From IMG/VR virus record IMGVR_UViG_3300037155_000072, positions 1-64,000 of that record: a DNA stretch of 64,000 bases; one strand, written 5' to 3'. Under the pieces are notes generated by a model. The model was given only the letters and a program-made list of their open reading frames with translations, was not told the origin of the DNA and made no database searches. Made by a program: the position numbers and the translations under genes. Shown here piece by piece: positions 1 through 8,439 of the stretch. Source of the stretch: a virus. Within the stretch, counting starts at the first letter, position 1, and each line of letters begins with the position of its first letter.

Positions 1-102
1 TTTCCAAAGATAACGGGGGCGCTTGTTCACTATGGATACCCCATGAAGGCGGCCGGGCACTGGCCCAAGTGGGAAAATATAGAGGCCATTAGGCCCTTCT
101 GA
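1..102 (+). CDS. C-terminal end of an upstream protein (partial)
   Basis: Frame 1 is open from the window edge to a TGA at 100-102, leaving 33 residues with no recognisable domain. It lies on the same strand and directly before the surface-protein paralogs, so it is probably another virion gene. Too little is visible to name it. Confidence 0.5.
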   Translation, partial: FPKITGALVHYGYPMKAAGHWPKWENIEAIRPF

Positions 103-123
103 CGGTAACCACTGGAGTAGACC

Positions 124-615
124 ATGCCACTCTCAGGAAACAGCGGAACTCGCTCCGGCCAATTTTCAAAGTCGGCCCGGGTCATCCTCCCGATTACGAC
201 CGTCGCGTATGCCAGCGGACAAGTCATGGGCGGCCTGATTCTTTTCCCGCAAGGGGTTCGGCTGGTTGGAGAGGGTGCGAGCATCACGAAGATGTTCGTG
301 ATTGACCGGTCCAGCCAGAAAGCTCGTTTTCACGTTTTATTCTTTGACGCACTCCCGACTCTCGCCACGCTCACGGACCACTCGCCTTTTTCGTTTTCTG
401 GTGACGACGTGAAATGCGCCGCGCGCGTTTCTGTCTACGCGGCGGATTGGGTTACGACTAGCCTAGACGGACTGTCCGCATCTTCTGATTGTGATGCGTA
501 TATCAGGAATAATGAGAATTCCTTATTCCTCTACGCGGTGGTGATTGCGGCGGCTCCGGCGCACTACGCCTCGGCGTCCGATTTGACTTTTGTCTTCTCT
601 TTTGCCCAAGACTAA
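124..615 (+). CDS. Virion surface-type paralog 1
   Basis: 163 residues; first of four related proteins (124, 620, 1283, 4137) around the capsid gene. Shared features with the others are an AYxxGxxxGG segment, an IDRS-like turn, a TDHxxFxF segment, a K-A-R/ADW segment and a C-terminal FxFxQD-like ending. The family is beta-rich with no enzyme motif. Placement beside the capsid gene suggests a head decoration, head fibre or other exposed virion part (inference). This is the shortest copy and lacks the N-terminal GDxDNN-type segment of paralogs 2 and 4. The ATG at 124 follows TGGAG, one of the few Shine-Dalgarno-like sequences here. Confidence 0.7.
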   Translation: MPLSGNSGTRSGQFSKSARVILPITTVAYASGQVMGGLILFPQGVRLVGEGASITKMFVIDRSSQKARFHVLFFDALPTLATLTDHSPFSFSGDDVKCAARVSVYAADWVTTSLDGLSASSDCDAYIRNNENSLFLYAVVIAAAPAHYASASDLTFVFSFAQD

Positions 616-619
616 CCCT

Positions 620-1237
620 ATGTTGAACGATACAAACTATCAGGTTGGCGACACGGACAACAATCTGTTGAGAAAAATACTTCAGACACTCCAGGGTTCG
701 GGCGATAATGGACTGGTGCTTCAGGAGCTACAGGCGATTCATTCGTCCCTACTCTTCCCCGGACCGAACGGGAGCATCCCACAAAGCTTCGGCGCGCGCA
801 CGTTGGTTTCTGTTTCGAATCCGACAATCAGCACGTTGGCATACTCCTCGGGAATGGTTGTCGGAGGCACTCAGGTCGTTCCCCTTCTCATCCCCACTGG
901 GTTAGGTGTTTTGGACTCCCTTTCCCTTATTGATAGGTCGGCCCAGAAGGCCCCAAATGACCTATTGATTTTCTCTTCTAGGCCCACGACCGCGACGACC
1001 GGCGACCGGCAAACTTTTGCGTTCGGGGAAGATGCCAATAAGCTTCTGCTCGTTTTGTCCAGCGTATCCAGCGACTGGATTTCTGTCGCTGGCCAAGCGG
1101 TAGTGACTCACTTGGCTATGGGTGCGGCGATTCAGTCGAACGATGGAAATTTATATATAGTGATGATTAACTACGGAACCCCCACCTACTCAGGGACTCA
1201 CGATTTGCAGTTTACTTGGGGCGCGATGCAGGGTTGA
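620..1237 (+). CDS. Virion surface-type paralog 2
   Basis: About 205 residues from the ATG at 620, just after the stop of the preceding gene; an upstream in-frame start at 590 would overlap that gene. The N-terminus carries GDTDNNLLRKIL, nearly the same as in the paralog at 4137 (GDNDNNILRKLL), and looks like an alpha-helical attachment segment. The C-terminal two thirds share the family pattern NPTISTLAYxxGxVVGG, LDSLxLIDRS and LQFTWGxMQ. Two-part architecture (short N-terminal anchor, beta-rich C-terminal module) fits a capsid-attached fibre or decoration protein, but this is inference. Confidence 0.7.
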   Translation: MLNDTNYQVGDTDNNLLRKILQTLQGSGDNGLVLQELQAIHSSLLFPGPNGSIPQSFGARTLVSVSNPTISTLAYSSGMVVGGTQVVPLLIPTGLGVLDSLSLIDRSAQKAPNDLLIFSSRPTTATTGDRQTFAFGEDANKLLLVLSSVSSDWISVAGQAVVTHLAMGAAIQSNDGNLYIVMINYGTPTYSGTHDLQFTWGAMQG

Positions 1238-1282
1238 CGGTGGAGAATTGGGGGGCGACTCTTGGGTAACTAAAGGAAATTT

Positions 1283-2029
1283 ATGGCACTAGACGTAACT
1301 TACACTCAGGGCGAATCGGAACTTTCGATTCTCAGCAAGCTTTTACTCGGGTTCGACCAAGGCGGCTTCGGCGCGCTCGGCACCCAGGCCCTCATGGTTG
1401 ACGGCAGCGCCGTGATTCAACCGATTTCTGGCAGTGTTGGAATCCTCGGCACCGTTCCAATCTCCGGTAGCGTCAGCGTCATTGGGGAGACTTTCGTGGC
1501 TGGCGCGCTGAAGGTGGACGGTAGTGCCGTCACACAGCCCGTCTCGATTGCAGGGACCGTCACAGTGACTGGGGTTGAGAACATTCATCCAGTCATTCAG
1601 ACGAATCCTACCATCAGCACCTCGGCCTATTCGATTGGATTTTCCATCGGCGGTATCCAGATTTTGGCGAATGCTGTCGGCGTCAAGGGCACTGGGATTT
1701 TGGACTCCCTCTCCATTTTCGACAACTCCAACCAGGGTAAGAAAATGGATGTCTACATTTTCAACGCCAGTCCCGCGGTTGCCGCGACGACTGACCACGC
1801 CGCATTTCTGTTCAACACTGACGGGTTCAAGTGCATCGGTCGCATCCCGATTGCCCTGGCGGACTGGGGCTCTTTGGACGCTACCAAAACCATGTGCCTG
1901 AAAACCGGCCTGGGCATCACCGTGAAGGCGGCCGCCGGGACTTCTCTTTTCGCCGTGGCAGTTTTGGGAGCCACCGCAACGTATGCGGCCCTGGCGCTGC
2001 AATTCACTTACGGATTCGAGCAAGATTAA
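1283..2029 (+). CDS. Virion surface-type paralog 3
   Basis: 248 residues. N-terminal segment GESELSILSKLLLGF corresponds to the helical segment of paralogs 2 and 4. A middle linker repeats VDGSAVxQP and ISGSV/IAGTV units (residues about 35-95). The C-terminal module has NPTISTSAYSIGFSIGG, GTGILDSLSIFD, MDVYIFNASP and LQFTYGFEQD. GTAACTA and AAAGGA precede the ATG. Its stop overlaps by four bases the end of the convergent endonuclease gene, which separates it from the capsid gene. Confidence 0.72.
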   Translation: MALDVTYTQGESELSILSKLLLGFDQGGFGALGTQALMVDGSAVIQPISGSVGILGTVPISGSVSVIGETFVAGALKVDGSAVTQPVSIAGTVTVTGVENIHPVIQTNPTISTSAYSIGFSIGGIQILANAVGVKGTGILDSLSIFDNSNQGKKMDVYIFNASPAVAATTDHAAFLFNTDGFKCIGRIPIALADWGSLDATKTMCLKTGLGITVKAAAGTSLFAVAVLGATATYAALALQFTYGFEQD

Positions 2030-2493
2030 GCCGGGCGAGACCGGAGATACTCCGCCGCTTTCTGACAGTTCTCGGGGGAGTCTTGGAAAAGCCCAACCCC
2101 CCGGTTGCAATTACAGCATAGAAGCCCCCGAATCACGAGGGGCTGGCTTCCGTGAATGGGGTCAACCGCCAATCGCATTCCCGACACGCACGGTTTACGG
2201 CAAATCGCGCACACTCCACCCTGTTTGACGAGGAGAGCTTCATATCCTTCGGGGGTCAATCCATATTTGCAATTCAGTTCGGACTTCCGAACAGTGGCCC
2301 GCTGTTTCCCAGGATTCTCCTGGGTCCGGGACCTTTGCGCAGCGTTAAGCTCCGCGTGGTGGGCCGCCCGGTAGTTTGCCCAATACACCTTGCCGCACGT
2401 TTTGCAATAACTCCTGTGGCCGTCCAATTCCGCACGGTCTAGGTTGAACGCCGTAATGTCTTTTTCCACCCTACATCTTGAACACGCTTTCAT
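2026..2493 (-). CDS. Recombination endonuclease VII-like HNH nuclease
   Basis: 155 residues from the ATG at 2493. An N-terminal CSRC ... CKTC zinc pair, a basic middle, then CAICRKPC, a D-P-I-H-G segment and CCNC match the endonuclease VII family of zinc-containing DNA nucleases, which act on branched DNA or as free-standing homing enzymes. A related protein is encoded at 59417. It lies on the opposite strand inside the virion operon, between a surface paralog and the capsid gene, which suggests insertion as a mobile gene. The start is set by a promoter whose -10 lies 7 bases upstream (2501-2528), making the mRNA leaderless; an upstream in-frame codon at 2586 is rejected for that reason. Confidence 0.85.
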   Translation of the reverse strand: MKACSRCRVEKDITAFNLDRAELDGHRSYCKTCGKVYWANYRAAHHAELNAAQRSRTQENPGKQRATVRKSELNCKYGLTPEGYEALLVKQGGVCAICRKPCVSGMRLAVDPIHGSQPLVIRGLLCCNCNRGVGLFQDSPENCQKAAEYLRSRPA

Positions 2494-2500
2494 ATCAGTC

Positions 2501-2528
2501 ACCGTAACACATACAGGCGGTTTCACAA
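2501..2528 (-). promoter_or_regulatory. Leaderless-type promoter of the endonuclease VII-like gene
   Basis: Reading the minus strand: TTGTGA (2523-2528), 16 bp, TACGGT (2501-2506), then 7 bases to the ATG at 2493. Transcription starting about 7 bases after the -10 would begin at the start codon. Confidence 0.6.
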
Positions 2529-2574
2529 CTGTTTTATTTGGGTTGACGCGTCTTCGAACCACCGCGACTCCTCT

Positions 2575-2608
2575 CTGACATCTCAAGCAATTCTCCGCCT
2601 GATGTCAG
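2575..2608. repeat. 8-bp inverted repeat upstream of the capsid gene
   Basis: CTGACATC (2575-2582) and GATGTCAG (2601-2608) are perfect complements separated by 18 bases, in the 235-bp non-coding gap between the divergent endonuclease gene and the capsid gene. It could be an operator or an RNA hairpin. A second, weaker pair (TTGCG/CGCAA) lies further downstream. No clear promoter for the capsid gene was recognised. Confidence 0.4.
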
Positions 2609-2728
2609 GAGAAACGGCCTAACTATTTTGGTGGATGGCCCCCACTGAAACCTGCGGTTGCGCAGAATTTCGCAACGACCCGAGAACTGGGTTAATAAGT
2701 TCAAGTTAGTTGTTTCTCTTTTAATATT

Positions 2729-4045
2729 ATGGCATTTTTCTGTGATAGTCCCGGCGCAATCTCCGATATTGCTTCTAAAGATACCAATAGAATAGTTGGG
2801 GTAATAGCCAAGGCACTCGCTGCCAACGCCCCTTATATGAACGTCATCGGCGGCGGAGTTTTTCCGTCCGGAACCAGTGACTCGATCCGGTCGATCGTGC
2901 AGATGCAAGCTGCTCCAGGAGACCATCTTGCGATTCCTACGTTCGTCTGCGATACCGATATTTGCGGGCAGACCGGCGCGCAGGATTTGACGGATACCGT
3001 CGAGTTTACCCTCCGCCTGGAAAGCTTCCGCGGTAAGGGTCCCAACATCTGCGTTAAGAAAGGCTACGCCGCTTTCAAAGGCAGCTACGTCATGGCTGAA
3101 GACAGCTTGAAGAAGCTCATCGTTCAGTATGTGAACGCCGACATCCGCGCCCAGTTGTATCTGCGCTCGGCCTCGAAGTTCACCGCGAACGCCAATTATG
3201 ATTTCAACTCGCTGTTTACCGGCGGGCTGGAGACTGACCTCGGCGTCAAGTTCGCTCCACTTTTGCCCACGGGTCCCATGACCTTCAAGGCTCTGCACTA
3301 CATCGCCCGCTACATGCGCGAGGTGTTGTTTGCCGAATGGTATAGCCAGGACGGTGCGATGCCGCACTTCCGGTTCATCGGCGGCGCTGACCAAATCGAG
3401 TATTTTCGTTCCGAGGTTGGCGTGCAGAACGTCATGGCCGCGCTGACTACTGGCGGCTACAAGCTCGGCGAGACCTCGCTGACCGCTTACAGCTTCGAAC
3501 AGAGCCCCGCCTATCGCGGCCTCGCGTTCGGTGTTGACCAACGGCCTTTACGTTCCACCGGCTTTGCGGCTGACGGCACGCTCATCCTGATTGACCCCGT
3601 CACCATCGTCAGCAATCCGTCGCGCGGCGTCGCCTTCGCGAAGCCCAATCCTACGTGGCTCGGTGCCCCGTATGAAGTCGGTGTGCTCATCGCAGACGGC
3701 ACGTTCGAACGCCTCGTTCCCGAGAAGTATGTCGGGGAAGGCTCGTTCAAGTTCGCGCCCCAGTTGCACATGGGCGAGCTCGAATGGCACTACATCATCG
3801 ACAACCAATGTAACCAGTGGGGTGATTTTGGTTGGCACAAATACCAGATTACTCGCGCCTACCGGCCTTTGCGTCCGCAGCACATCGTGCCCATCCTGTA
3901 TAGCCGATGCCCAGCCGACCTCGGCTTGGTCGCGTGTGTGAATACCAACTCGTCCAGCTTCTCTGGCGCGTTCAGCTACACCAATATTGGGGTGTGCGGT
4001 GATAACGAGGCTCCAGTCATTGGACCCGGTTACCCGACCCTCTGA
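2729..4045 (+). CDS. Probable major capsid protein
   Basis: 438 residues, single soluble protein without signal peptide or membrane segment. Size, position among the surface paralogs and long alpha/beta composition fit a HK97-fold capsid protein, but no short diagnostic motif exists, so the call rests on context. A conserved-looking C-terminal part has two cysteine-containing stretches (RCPADLGLVACVN, VCGDNEAP). Two of only three GATC sites in the window fall in this gene (2884 and 2893). The ATG follows an AT-rich leader with no Shine-Dalgarno. Alternatives such as another abundant structural protein cannot be excluded. Confidence 0.65.
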   Translation: MAFFCDSPGAISDIASKDTNRIVGVIAKALAANAPYMNVIGGGVFPSGTSDSIRSIVQMQAAPGDHLAIPTFVCDTDICGQTGAQDLTDTVEFTLRLESFRGKGPNICVKKGYAAFKGSYVMAEDSLKKLIVQYVNADIRAQLYLRSASKFTANANYDFNSLFTGGLETDLGVKFAPLLPTGPMTFKALHYIARYMREVLFAEWYSQDGAMPHFRFIGGADQIEYFRSEVGVQNVMAALTTGGYKLGETSLTAYSFEQSPAYRGLAFGVDQRPLRSTGFAADGTLILIDPVTIVSNPSRGVAFAKPNPTWLGAPYEVGVLIADGTFERLVPEKYVGEGSFKFAPQLHMGELEWHYIIDNQCNQWGDFGWHKYQITRAYRPLRPQHIVPILYSRCPADLGLVACVNTNSSSFSGAFSYTNIGVCGDNEAPVIGPGYPTL

Positions 4046-4136
4046 GTCTTTCCCCGTAGGGTGAGGGAATAACGCGGGGCGGCAGTCTTGCTCGGGCTGC
4101 CGCCCCAACACAATAGAGCACCAATTTTTTTTTCTT

Positions 4137-4850
4137 ATGGCCGCCGACGAGACAGTCTACAAAATCGGAGATAACGACAACAACATCCTCCGGAAACTTC
4201 TTGAGGGGTTTGCCACTGGTAAGTTCAGTATCGGCGGAGGTGGGGGCGGAGGCGGAGGCAGTTCTAGCGTCACGGTGACGGGTGGGACCATCTCTACCAT
4301 CACGAACCCCGTCACAGTAGCCGGGGCAGTCACTTCGATTGTCTCCCAGGCGACGGCCGCGAATCTTAACGCGACGGTGACGGGAAACGTGGGCGGATTC
4401 ACTTTTTCACTCCAGGTCAACCCAGCTATCTCTACCTCAGCATACGTGGCGGGGAATGTAGTCGGCGGAATTCAGATTCTTACCGGCGCGATGCGGACAG
4501 TCGGCGGCACGGGAATTCTGGAGTCTCTAGTCATCCTCGACCGCACTCCCGCGAGCGCACCGATGGACATTTTCATTTTCAGTTCGAACCCGGCCGCAGC
4601 GACGACTACCGACCACACAACTTTTGTGTGGTCTACGGATGCCCTCAAAGTGATTGCCAGGATTTCTATTCTGACTACCGACTACGTGACCGTAGCGGCC
4701 GAAGCCGTCGCAGTGAAATCAGGTCTCGGCATCGCGGTGAAATCAGTCGGCACCGCGAATCTATACGCGGTGGCGATTACCTCGGCGACTCCGACCTATG
4801 GCGCGCCTCCTAACTCGCTTCAGTTCACTTGGGGAATTCTTCAGGACTAA
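4137..4850 (+). CDS. Virion surface-type paralog 4
   Basis: 237 residues, located after the capsid gene. N-terminal KIGDNDNNILRKLLEGF is the helical segment shared with paralogs 2 and 3; then a glycine run (residues about 38-48), a VTGGTIST/TNPVTVAG linker, and the shared module NPAISTSAYVAGNVVGG, GTGILESLVILDR, MDIFIFSSNP and LQFTWGILQD. The glycine run looks like a flexible hinge between an anchor and an exposed domain. The stop overlaps the next ATG by one base (TAATG). Confidence 0.7.
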   Translation: MAADETVYKIGDNDNNILRKLLEGFATGKFSIGGGGGGGGGSSSVTVTGGTISTITNPVTVAGAVTSIVSQATAANLNATVTGNVGGFTFSLQVNPAISTSAYVAGNVVGGIQILTGAMRTVGGTGILESLVILDRTPASAPMDIFIFSSNPAAATTTDHTTFVWSTDALKVIARISILTTDYVTVAAEAVAVKSGLGIAVKSVGTANLYAVAITSATPTYGAPPNSLQFTWGILQD

Positions 4851-6433
4851 TGCCTAACCCAGTCATAGTTCGACGGCTGGGAAGCGGCGGACAAGCGGCC
4901 TCTTTGGCTGCGTCCCTGGGAGCCTACTGGACGCTGGACGCCAACGTCGCCGGTCAAGTGTTGGATGCCACGACCAATGGGCTCAACCTGAATATCAACG
5001 GCGGATTCACGGGGACCTTTCCCGTCGCCTTGATTAACCGCGGCTTCGAGGCCGGTAGTTTTTTCGACGGGATTACTTTAACCGAAGGAACGAAGCTCGT
5101 AGCCGGTGCGGGGAAGTCATTTACGTTTCAGGTTTGGTCATTTTACAACGACAGCACAAACGGGCAACCTCTTGGTGGCCGGGCCAGCACTGGCGGCGGC
5201 GCGTATGATTTTCTACTAAGCACCAACGACGGAGCTATTAATGCCCGTCTTTTTCGATTCGATACTTCTAATGCGGTGGGCCTTACTACTGGGGTTACTT
5301 TTACCGGTGTTACAATCACGAACGGCGTATGGTATCACGTTGTTTGCGGGTATGACTTCAGTTTGCAACAGATTTGGATTCAAGTCAATGGGGGAACCCG
5401 GCTGACCCTCGGTCCCGTGACCGACGTAGCGAATCTACTCCCTACATTTTCACTGGGAAACTTCGCAGACTTATCGAATGCTTCGAGCACTACTTTGGAT
5501 GAATGTGCCTTTTGGAACCGTTCCCTTGGTTCGGCAGAAGTCATTGCCCTCTACAACGGCGGCGCTGGACAACCATTTAGTAAACTCAACGCTCTTTTCA
5601 GCAACACTAATGGTTCCCCCAGTAGAACGAGAGGGCAAGTTTGGTCTACGGTAGTGGTCTCCAAAGGAGGCGCGGCCCCTAGTGTGGGCACAGTTTCTGC
5701 CCTGGATACGTTTTATTCTGGCCTTATCTCAAATAGTTTAACATCGTCAGTGGTAGCCTTCAACGCAGTCGTTCCGGACAACCTAGTTGCGGCTCTTACC
5801 CCCTTCATTCAAGGCCCGGGGCTCGCTCTTTGGACGAACAACAATTTTGTTTTGGGGGATTTGACGGTTAACGGATTGGCGGGCGACGGAGTGACAAAAT
5901 ATTTGGACACGGGAATTCGCCCCGCCGCACCCCTCACCTCAACTTCAGCGGGCCTTGTTTGCTACGTCTTCGATAACTCTTCTATTGCCTCTAGCTGGCT
6001 TTTTGGGGTGCACGACTCCGCTCCAGCTAACAACTCAATCGCGTTCCTCCCTTCTCAGGCCGGACCCATTACGACGGCCGAGTTGTGGAGTTTTGCAGGC
6101 GCAACTAATTTTGCCAGTGCGGCTAAACCAGCCTCGGGCGGTTACTTTTCGATGCAGCGCACGAGTGCCAGCATATTAAATCTTTACTTTGCCAACTCTG
6201 GCAATGTGCATTCATCCCTGGCCGCAACTGGTTCGGCACAAACGGGGGCAATATCTTCGGGAGGGCAATCCATATATGCTTTTGCTCTGAATAATGTCGG
6301 GAGTGCGTTTGGTTTCTCTACTTGTCGGGTATCGAGTTTTGCCGTCACTACTGGTCTATCCAGTGCCCAGGATAATATCTTATCCGGTCTGGTGCAGCAA
6401 CTCCGGACATCTCTCGGTGGAGGATTTATCTAA
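4850..6433 (+). CDS. LamG / concanavalin A-like lectin-domain virion protein
   Basis: 527 residues from the ATG that shares the last base of the upstream stop. Residues about 20-235 have the pattern of a LamG-type beta-sandwich: AYWTLDAN start, SFTFQVWSFYND strand, GVWYHVVCGYD, IWIQVNGG, and the typical ending TTLDECAFWNRSLGSAEV. Such domains bind carbohydrate or other surfaces in phage fibres. The C-terminal half (about 240-527) is serine/glycine/alanine-rich with no recognised fold. Probably a host-binding or decoration protein. It is followed with stop-start overlap by the lysis-type genes. Confidence 0.65.
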   Translation: MPNPVIVRRLGSGGQAASLAASLGAYWTLDANVAGQVLDATTNGLNLNINGGFTGTFPVALINRGFEAGSFFDGITLTEGTKLVAGAGKSFTFQVWSFYNDSTNGQPLGGRASTGGGAYDFLLSTNDGAINARLFRFDTSNAVGLTTGVTFTGVTITNGVWYHVVCGYDFSLQQIWIQVNGGTRLTLGPVTDVANLLPTFSLGNFADLSNASSTTLDECAFWNRSLGSAEVIALYNGGAGQPFSKLNALFSNTNGSPSRTRGQVWSTVVVSKGGAAPSVGTVSALDTFYSGLISNSLTSSVVAFNAVVPDNLVAALTPFIQGPGLALWTNNNFVLGDLTVNGLAGDGVTKYLDTGIRPAAPLTSTSAGLVCYVFDNSSIASSWLFGVHDSAPANNSIAFLPSQAGPITTAELWSFAGATNFASAAKPASGGYFSMQRTSASILNLYFANSGNVHSSLAATGSAQTGAISSGGQSIYAFALNNVGSAFGFSTCRVSSFAVTTGLSSAQDNILSGLVQQLRTSLGGGFI

Positions 6434-6681
6434 TGAAACAACTCATCGAAGGCGAGTTTCCTCTCGGCACTCTGACAGTGGCAAACATTTCGTTGGTGGC
6501 GGTCAGTTCGTTCTTGCACCGGATTAAGCCCGAGCTCGATGCGGCCTTGACTGTTGTTCAAATTGTGGTTGGTATTATAACCGTAATCCACGTCGTCAAG
6601 AAGTGGGTTCAAACTCGAAGAGCAAAAAATGAAAAAACTCCGCTCCCTCCTAGCTCTACTGTTCCTGGTGCTCCTATGTAA
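6433..6681 (+). CDS. Small membrane protein, holin candidate
   Basis: 82 residues. One long hydrophobic segment (about 36-56, ALTVVQIVVGIITVIHVV) and a weaker N-terminal one (about 12-28), followed by a basic tail with KKWVQTRRAK. Its ATG overlaps the upstream stop (TAATGA) and its last 53 bases overlap the spanin-like gene. Size, membrane topology and neighbour fit a holin, but holins have no diagnostic motif. Confidence 0.5.
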   Translation: MKQLIEGEFPLGTLTVANISLVAVSSFLHRIKPELDAALTVVQIVVGIITVIHVVKKWVQTRRAKNEKTPLPPSSTVPGAPM

Positions 6682-7285
6682 CGGCTGCGCGCTTATTCCT
6701 AAGCCCGTCGAGCTGTTCCAGAAAAAAGTCCATGCCTTCCCCGAAGCTTCTGCCAAGCTGGTAGAGGTGCAGAAGGAAACCGCGCAGCGGGCGAAGGAAG
6801 CCGCCCGCACTACTTTCGAAACCGCCCTTCAACAGGACGTGAGTCCGGAGCTCCGGGCCGACGCTCGGGATACCGTCGTTTTGACGGACGCCGTCGCTAC
6901 TTCTATCGGCCCACCGGCCAAGCCTTCAGGTGTCTCGGCCGACCTCCTTGCCAAGGAACTTCGCGCGGAGATTGCCCGGCTAAATCAGAAAATAGACGCT
7001 TTTCAGGAGCAGAACGAAAAGGTTGCTGGCAAAAAAATCGAGGGCACTGGATGGCTCCAAATTCCCTACTTCGTTTACTTAGCCGTTGTCATTTTTGTCC
7101 TGATTATCGGATGGCACCTGTTGCACACTGTGGTAACGGGCCTGCAAGTGGCCGGTGTGGCCAACCCGGCCCTGGGGGTGGCGGGTTCAGTCGGCTCGGC
7201 CGCGATGTCAGAGATTGAGACGATGATGAAAAAAGTCATGGCGGGCGCGCAGAAAGTCGCCAGTGAGGTAACTACTAAGATATGA
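6629..7285 (+). CDS. Lipoprotein with internal membrane segment, u-spanin-like
   Basis: 218 residues. Residues 1-20 form a lipoprotein-like signal (MKKLRSLLALLFL... LCNGC with the lipidation cysteine at about 20). A charged, coiled-coil-like stretch follows (about 30-135), then a membrane segment (about 147-168, FVYLAVVIFVLIIGWHLL) and a 50-residue tail. A lipidated N-terminus plus a distal transmembrane segment in one chain is the layout of unimolecular spanins such as T1 gp11, which join inner and outer membranes in the last step of lysis. The long tail after the membrane segment is unusual for that family. Overlap with the holin candidate supports a lysis role. Confidence 0.55.
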   Translation: MKKLRSLLALLFLVLLCNGCALIPKPVELFQKKVHAFPEASAKLVEVQKETAQRAKEAARTTFETALQQDVSPELRADARDTVVLTDAVATSIGPPAKPSGVSADLLAKELRAEIARLNQKIDAFQEQNEKVAGKKIEGTGWLQIPYFVYLAVVIFVLIIGWHLLHTVVTGLQVAGVANPALGVAGSVGSAAMSEIETMMKKVMAGAQKVASEVTTKI

Positions 7286-8439
7286 GTTGCGGATGCCCCG
7301 ATAATAAACCCAACGGCGAACACCACGAGCACGAACGCGAGGAGTGCGAAAATCCTTGCCGAGTGGGCCGGAGCAACACGCCCACGTGCGAATCGCTTCC
7401 TAGCCAAATATCGAATTTTTCCGCGCAATTCTTCGGACCCCTCGTTAAGGCCGTTGACGGCCTCGGAAACGTGGTTTGGCAGCTCCCGTGCGGGCTCGGG
7501 GTAGGCATCCCGGCGACTCCTCGGGCGGCCGGTGAGGGTTTAGCTTGCTATTTCCTCCGGCTGTTCCAGGACGGTATCACCGCCGCGCAAGGCCCCAAGG
7601 GAGACCCTGGGACTCCAGGCACCAACGGGTTCAACGCCTACGGGGTGACAATCCAGCCCTTTGCGCAGCCAACCCTGGCCAACCCCGTCATTCAGGTGGC
7701 GCTCGGGTTCAATCCGTCGATTCTGCCAGGGCAGTTCGTTTTCATTGACACGTCCGGGTGGTATCAGGTCATTAGCACCGACCCTTCGGGGATTGACGTT
7801 CTGACGCTCGTGGCAGCCCTTCCTGGCGCGCCAGTGAACCATCCCGGAGAGATTGTCCCGCCGGGCATCGTGGCGGCTGGCAGGCTAGTGGTGCCGTCCG
7901 GGGCACCTGGGCCGAAGGGAAACACCGGCCCGCAAGGAATTCAGGGGCTGACGGGCGGGATAGGTGCTCCAGGCGCTACCGGTGCGGTAGGGCCGCAGGG
8001 ATTAACCGGGAATTCCCCAACTCTTTCGTCCGCGCAGTATATTGACGGTTCTGGAGCGACCTACGCGCTAACCACCTCGTTTGCGTGGGTTGATTCGGGA
8101 GGCAACGGCCCGCAGATTACCCTGGCAGTCGCGGGGACTTATCTAATCCTGATGCTGGTATCCTTCCAGTCCGTGGGCGGAGCAGCTTCATGGCTGGCGC
8201 AGTATGAACTTTTCGACGCGAATACCCTGGCGGTTCTTTCCGGCCCGTGGCCGACGAGCGGCGGAGGAACGGTCTCAGGAGTGCCCTTGATTACCCGCTC
8301 TCCCCTCGAAGTTTTCATAACCACGGCTGGCCCGGGGCACGTGATTAAACTCTACGCAAAGGAGACAACTCTCGTCCCGGTCAGCGATGTAACCGTTGCT
8401 TTTGCTCAGGTCCAATTCGTGGCCCTAAAGATTTCTTAA
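7282..8439 (+). CDS. Collagen-like repeat virion protein 1
   Basis: 385 residues. The N-terminus is rich in Cys/His (MSCGCPDN...HHEHERE). Gly-X-Y stretches occur near residue 95 (GPKGDPGTPGTNG) and about 210-247 (GAPGPKGNTGPQG onward), typical of collagen-like triple helices in phage fibres. Between them is a conserved beta module (NPSILPGQFVFIDTSGWY), and the C-terminal 120 residues look like a globular head. The next gene is a clear paralog with the same order of parts. GTAACTAC lies 7-14 bases before the ATG. Probably a trimeric tail or head fibre. Confidence 0.7.
   Translation: MSCGCPDNKPNGEHHEHEREECENPCRVGRSNTPTCESLPSQISNFSAQFFGPLVKAVDGLGNVVWQLPCGLGVGIPATPRAAGEGLACYFLRLFQDGITAAQGPKGDPGTPGTNGFNAYGVTIQPFAQPTLANPVIQVALGFNPSILPGQFVFIDTSGWYQVISTDPSGIDVLTLVAALPGAPVNHPGEIVPPGIVAAGRLVVPSGAPGPKGNTGPQGIQGLTGGIGAPGATGAVGPQGLTGNSPTLSSAQYIDGSGATYALTTSFAWVDSGGNGPQITLAVAGTYLILMLVSFQSVGGAASWLAQYELFDANTLAVLSGPWPTSGGGTVSGVPLITRSPLEVFITTAGPGHVIKLYAKETTLVPVSDVTVAFAQVQFVALKIS

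Noticed and set aside
1343-2110. 255-codon frame on the minus strand opposite surface paralog 3
   Set aside because: It mirrors a clear + strand gene, has Arg/Gly-rich antisense composition, and no promoter or coupling.
2534-3541. 335-codon frame opposite the capsid gene
   Set aside because: Antisense of a strong coding frame with no motif; the endonuclease gene it would run into has its own promoter and start.
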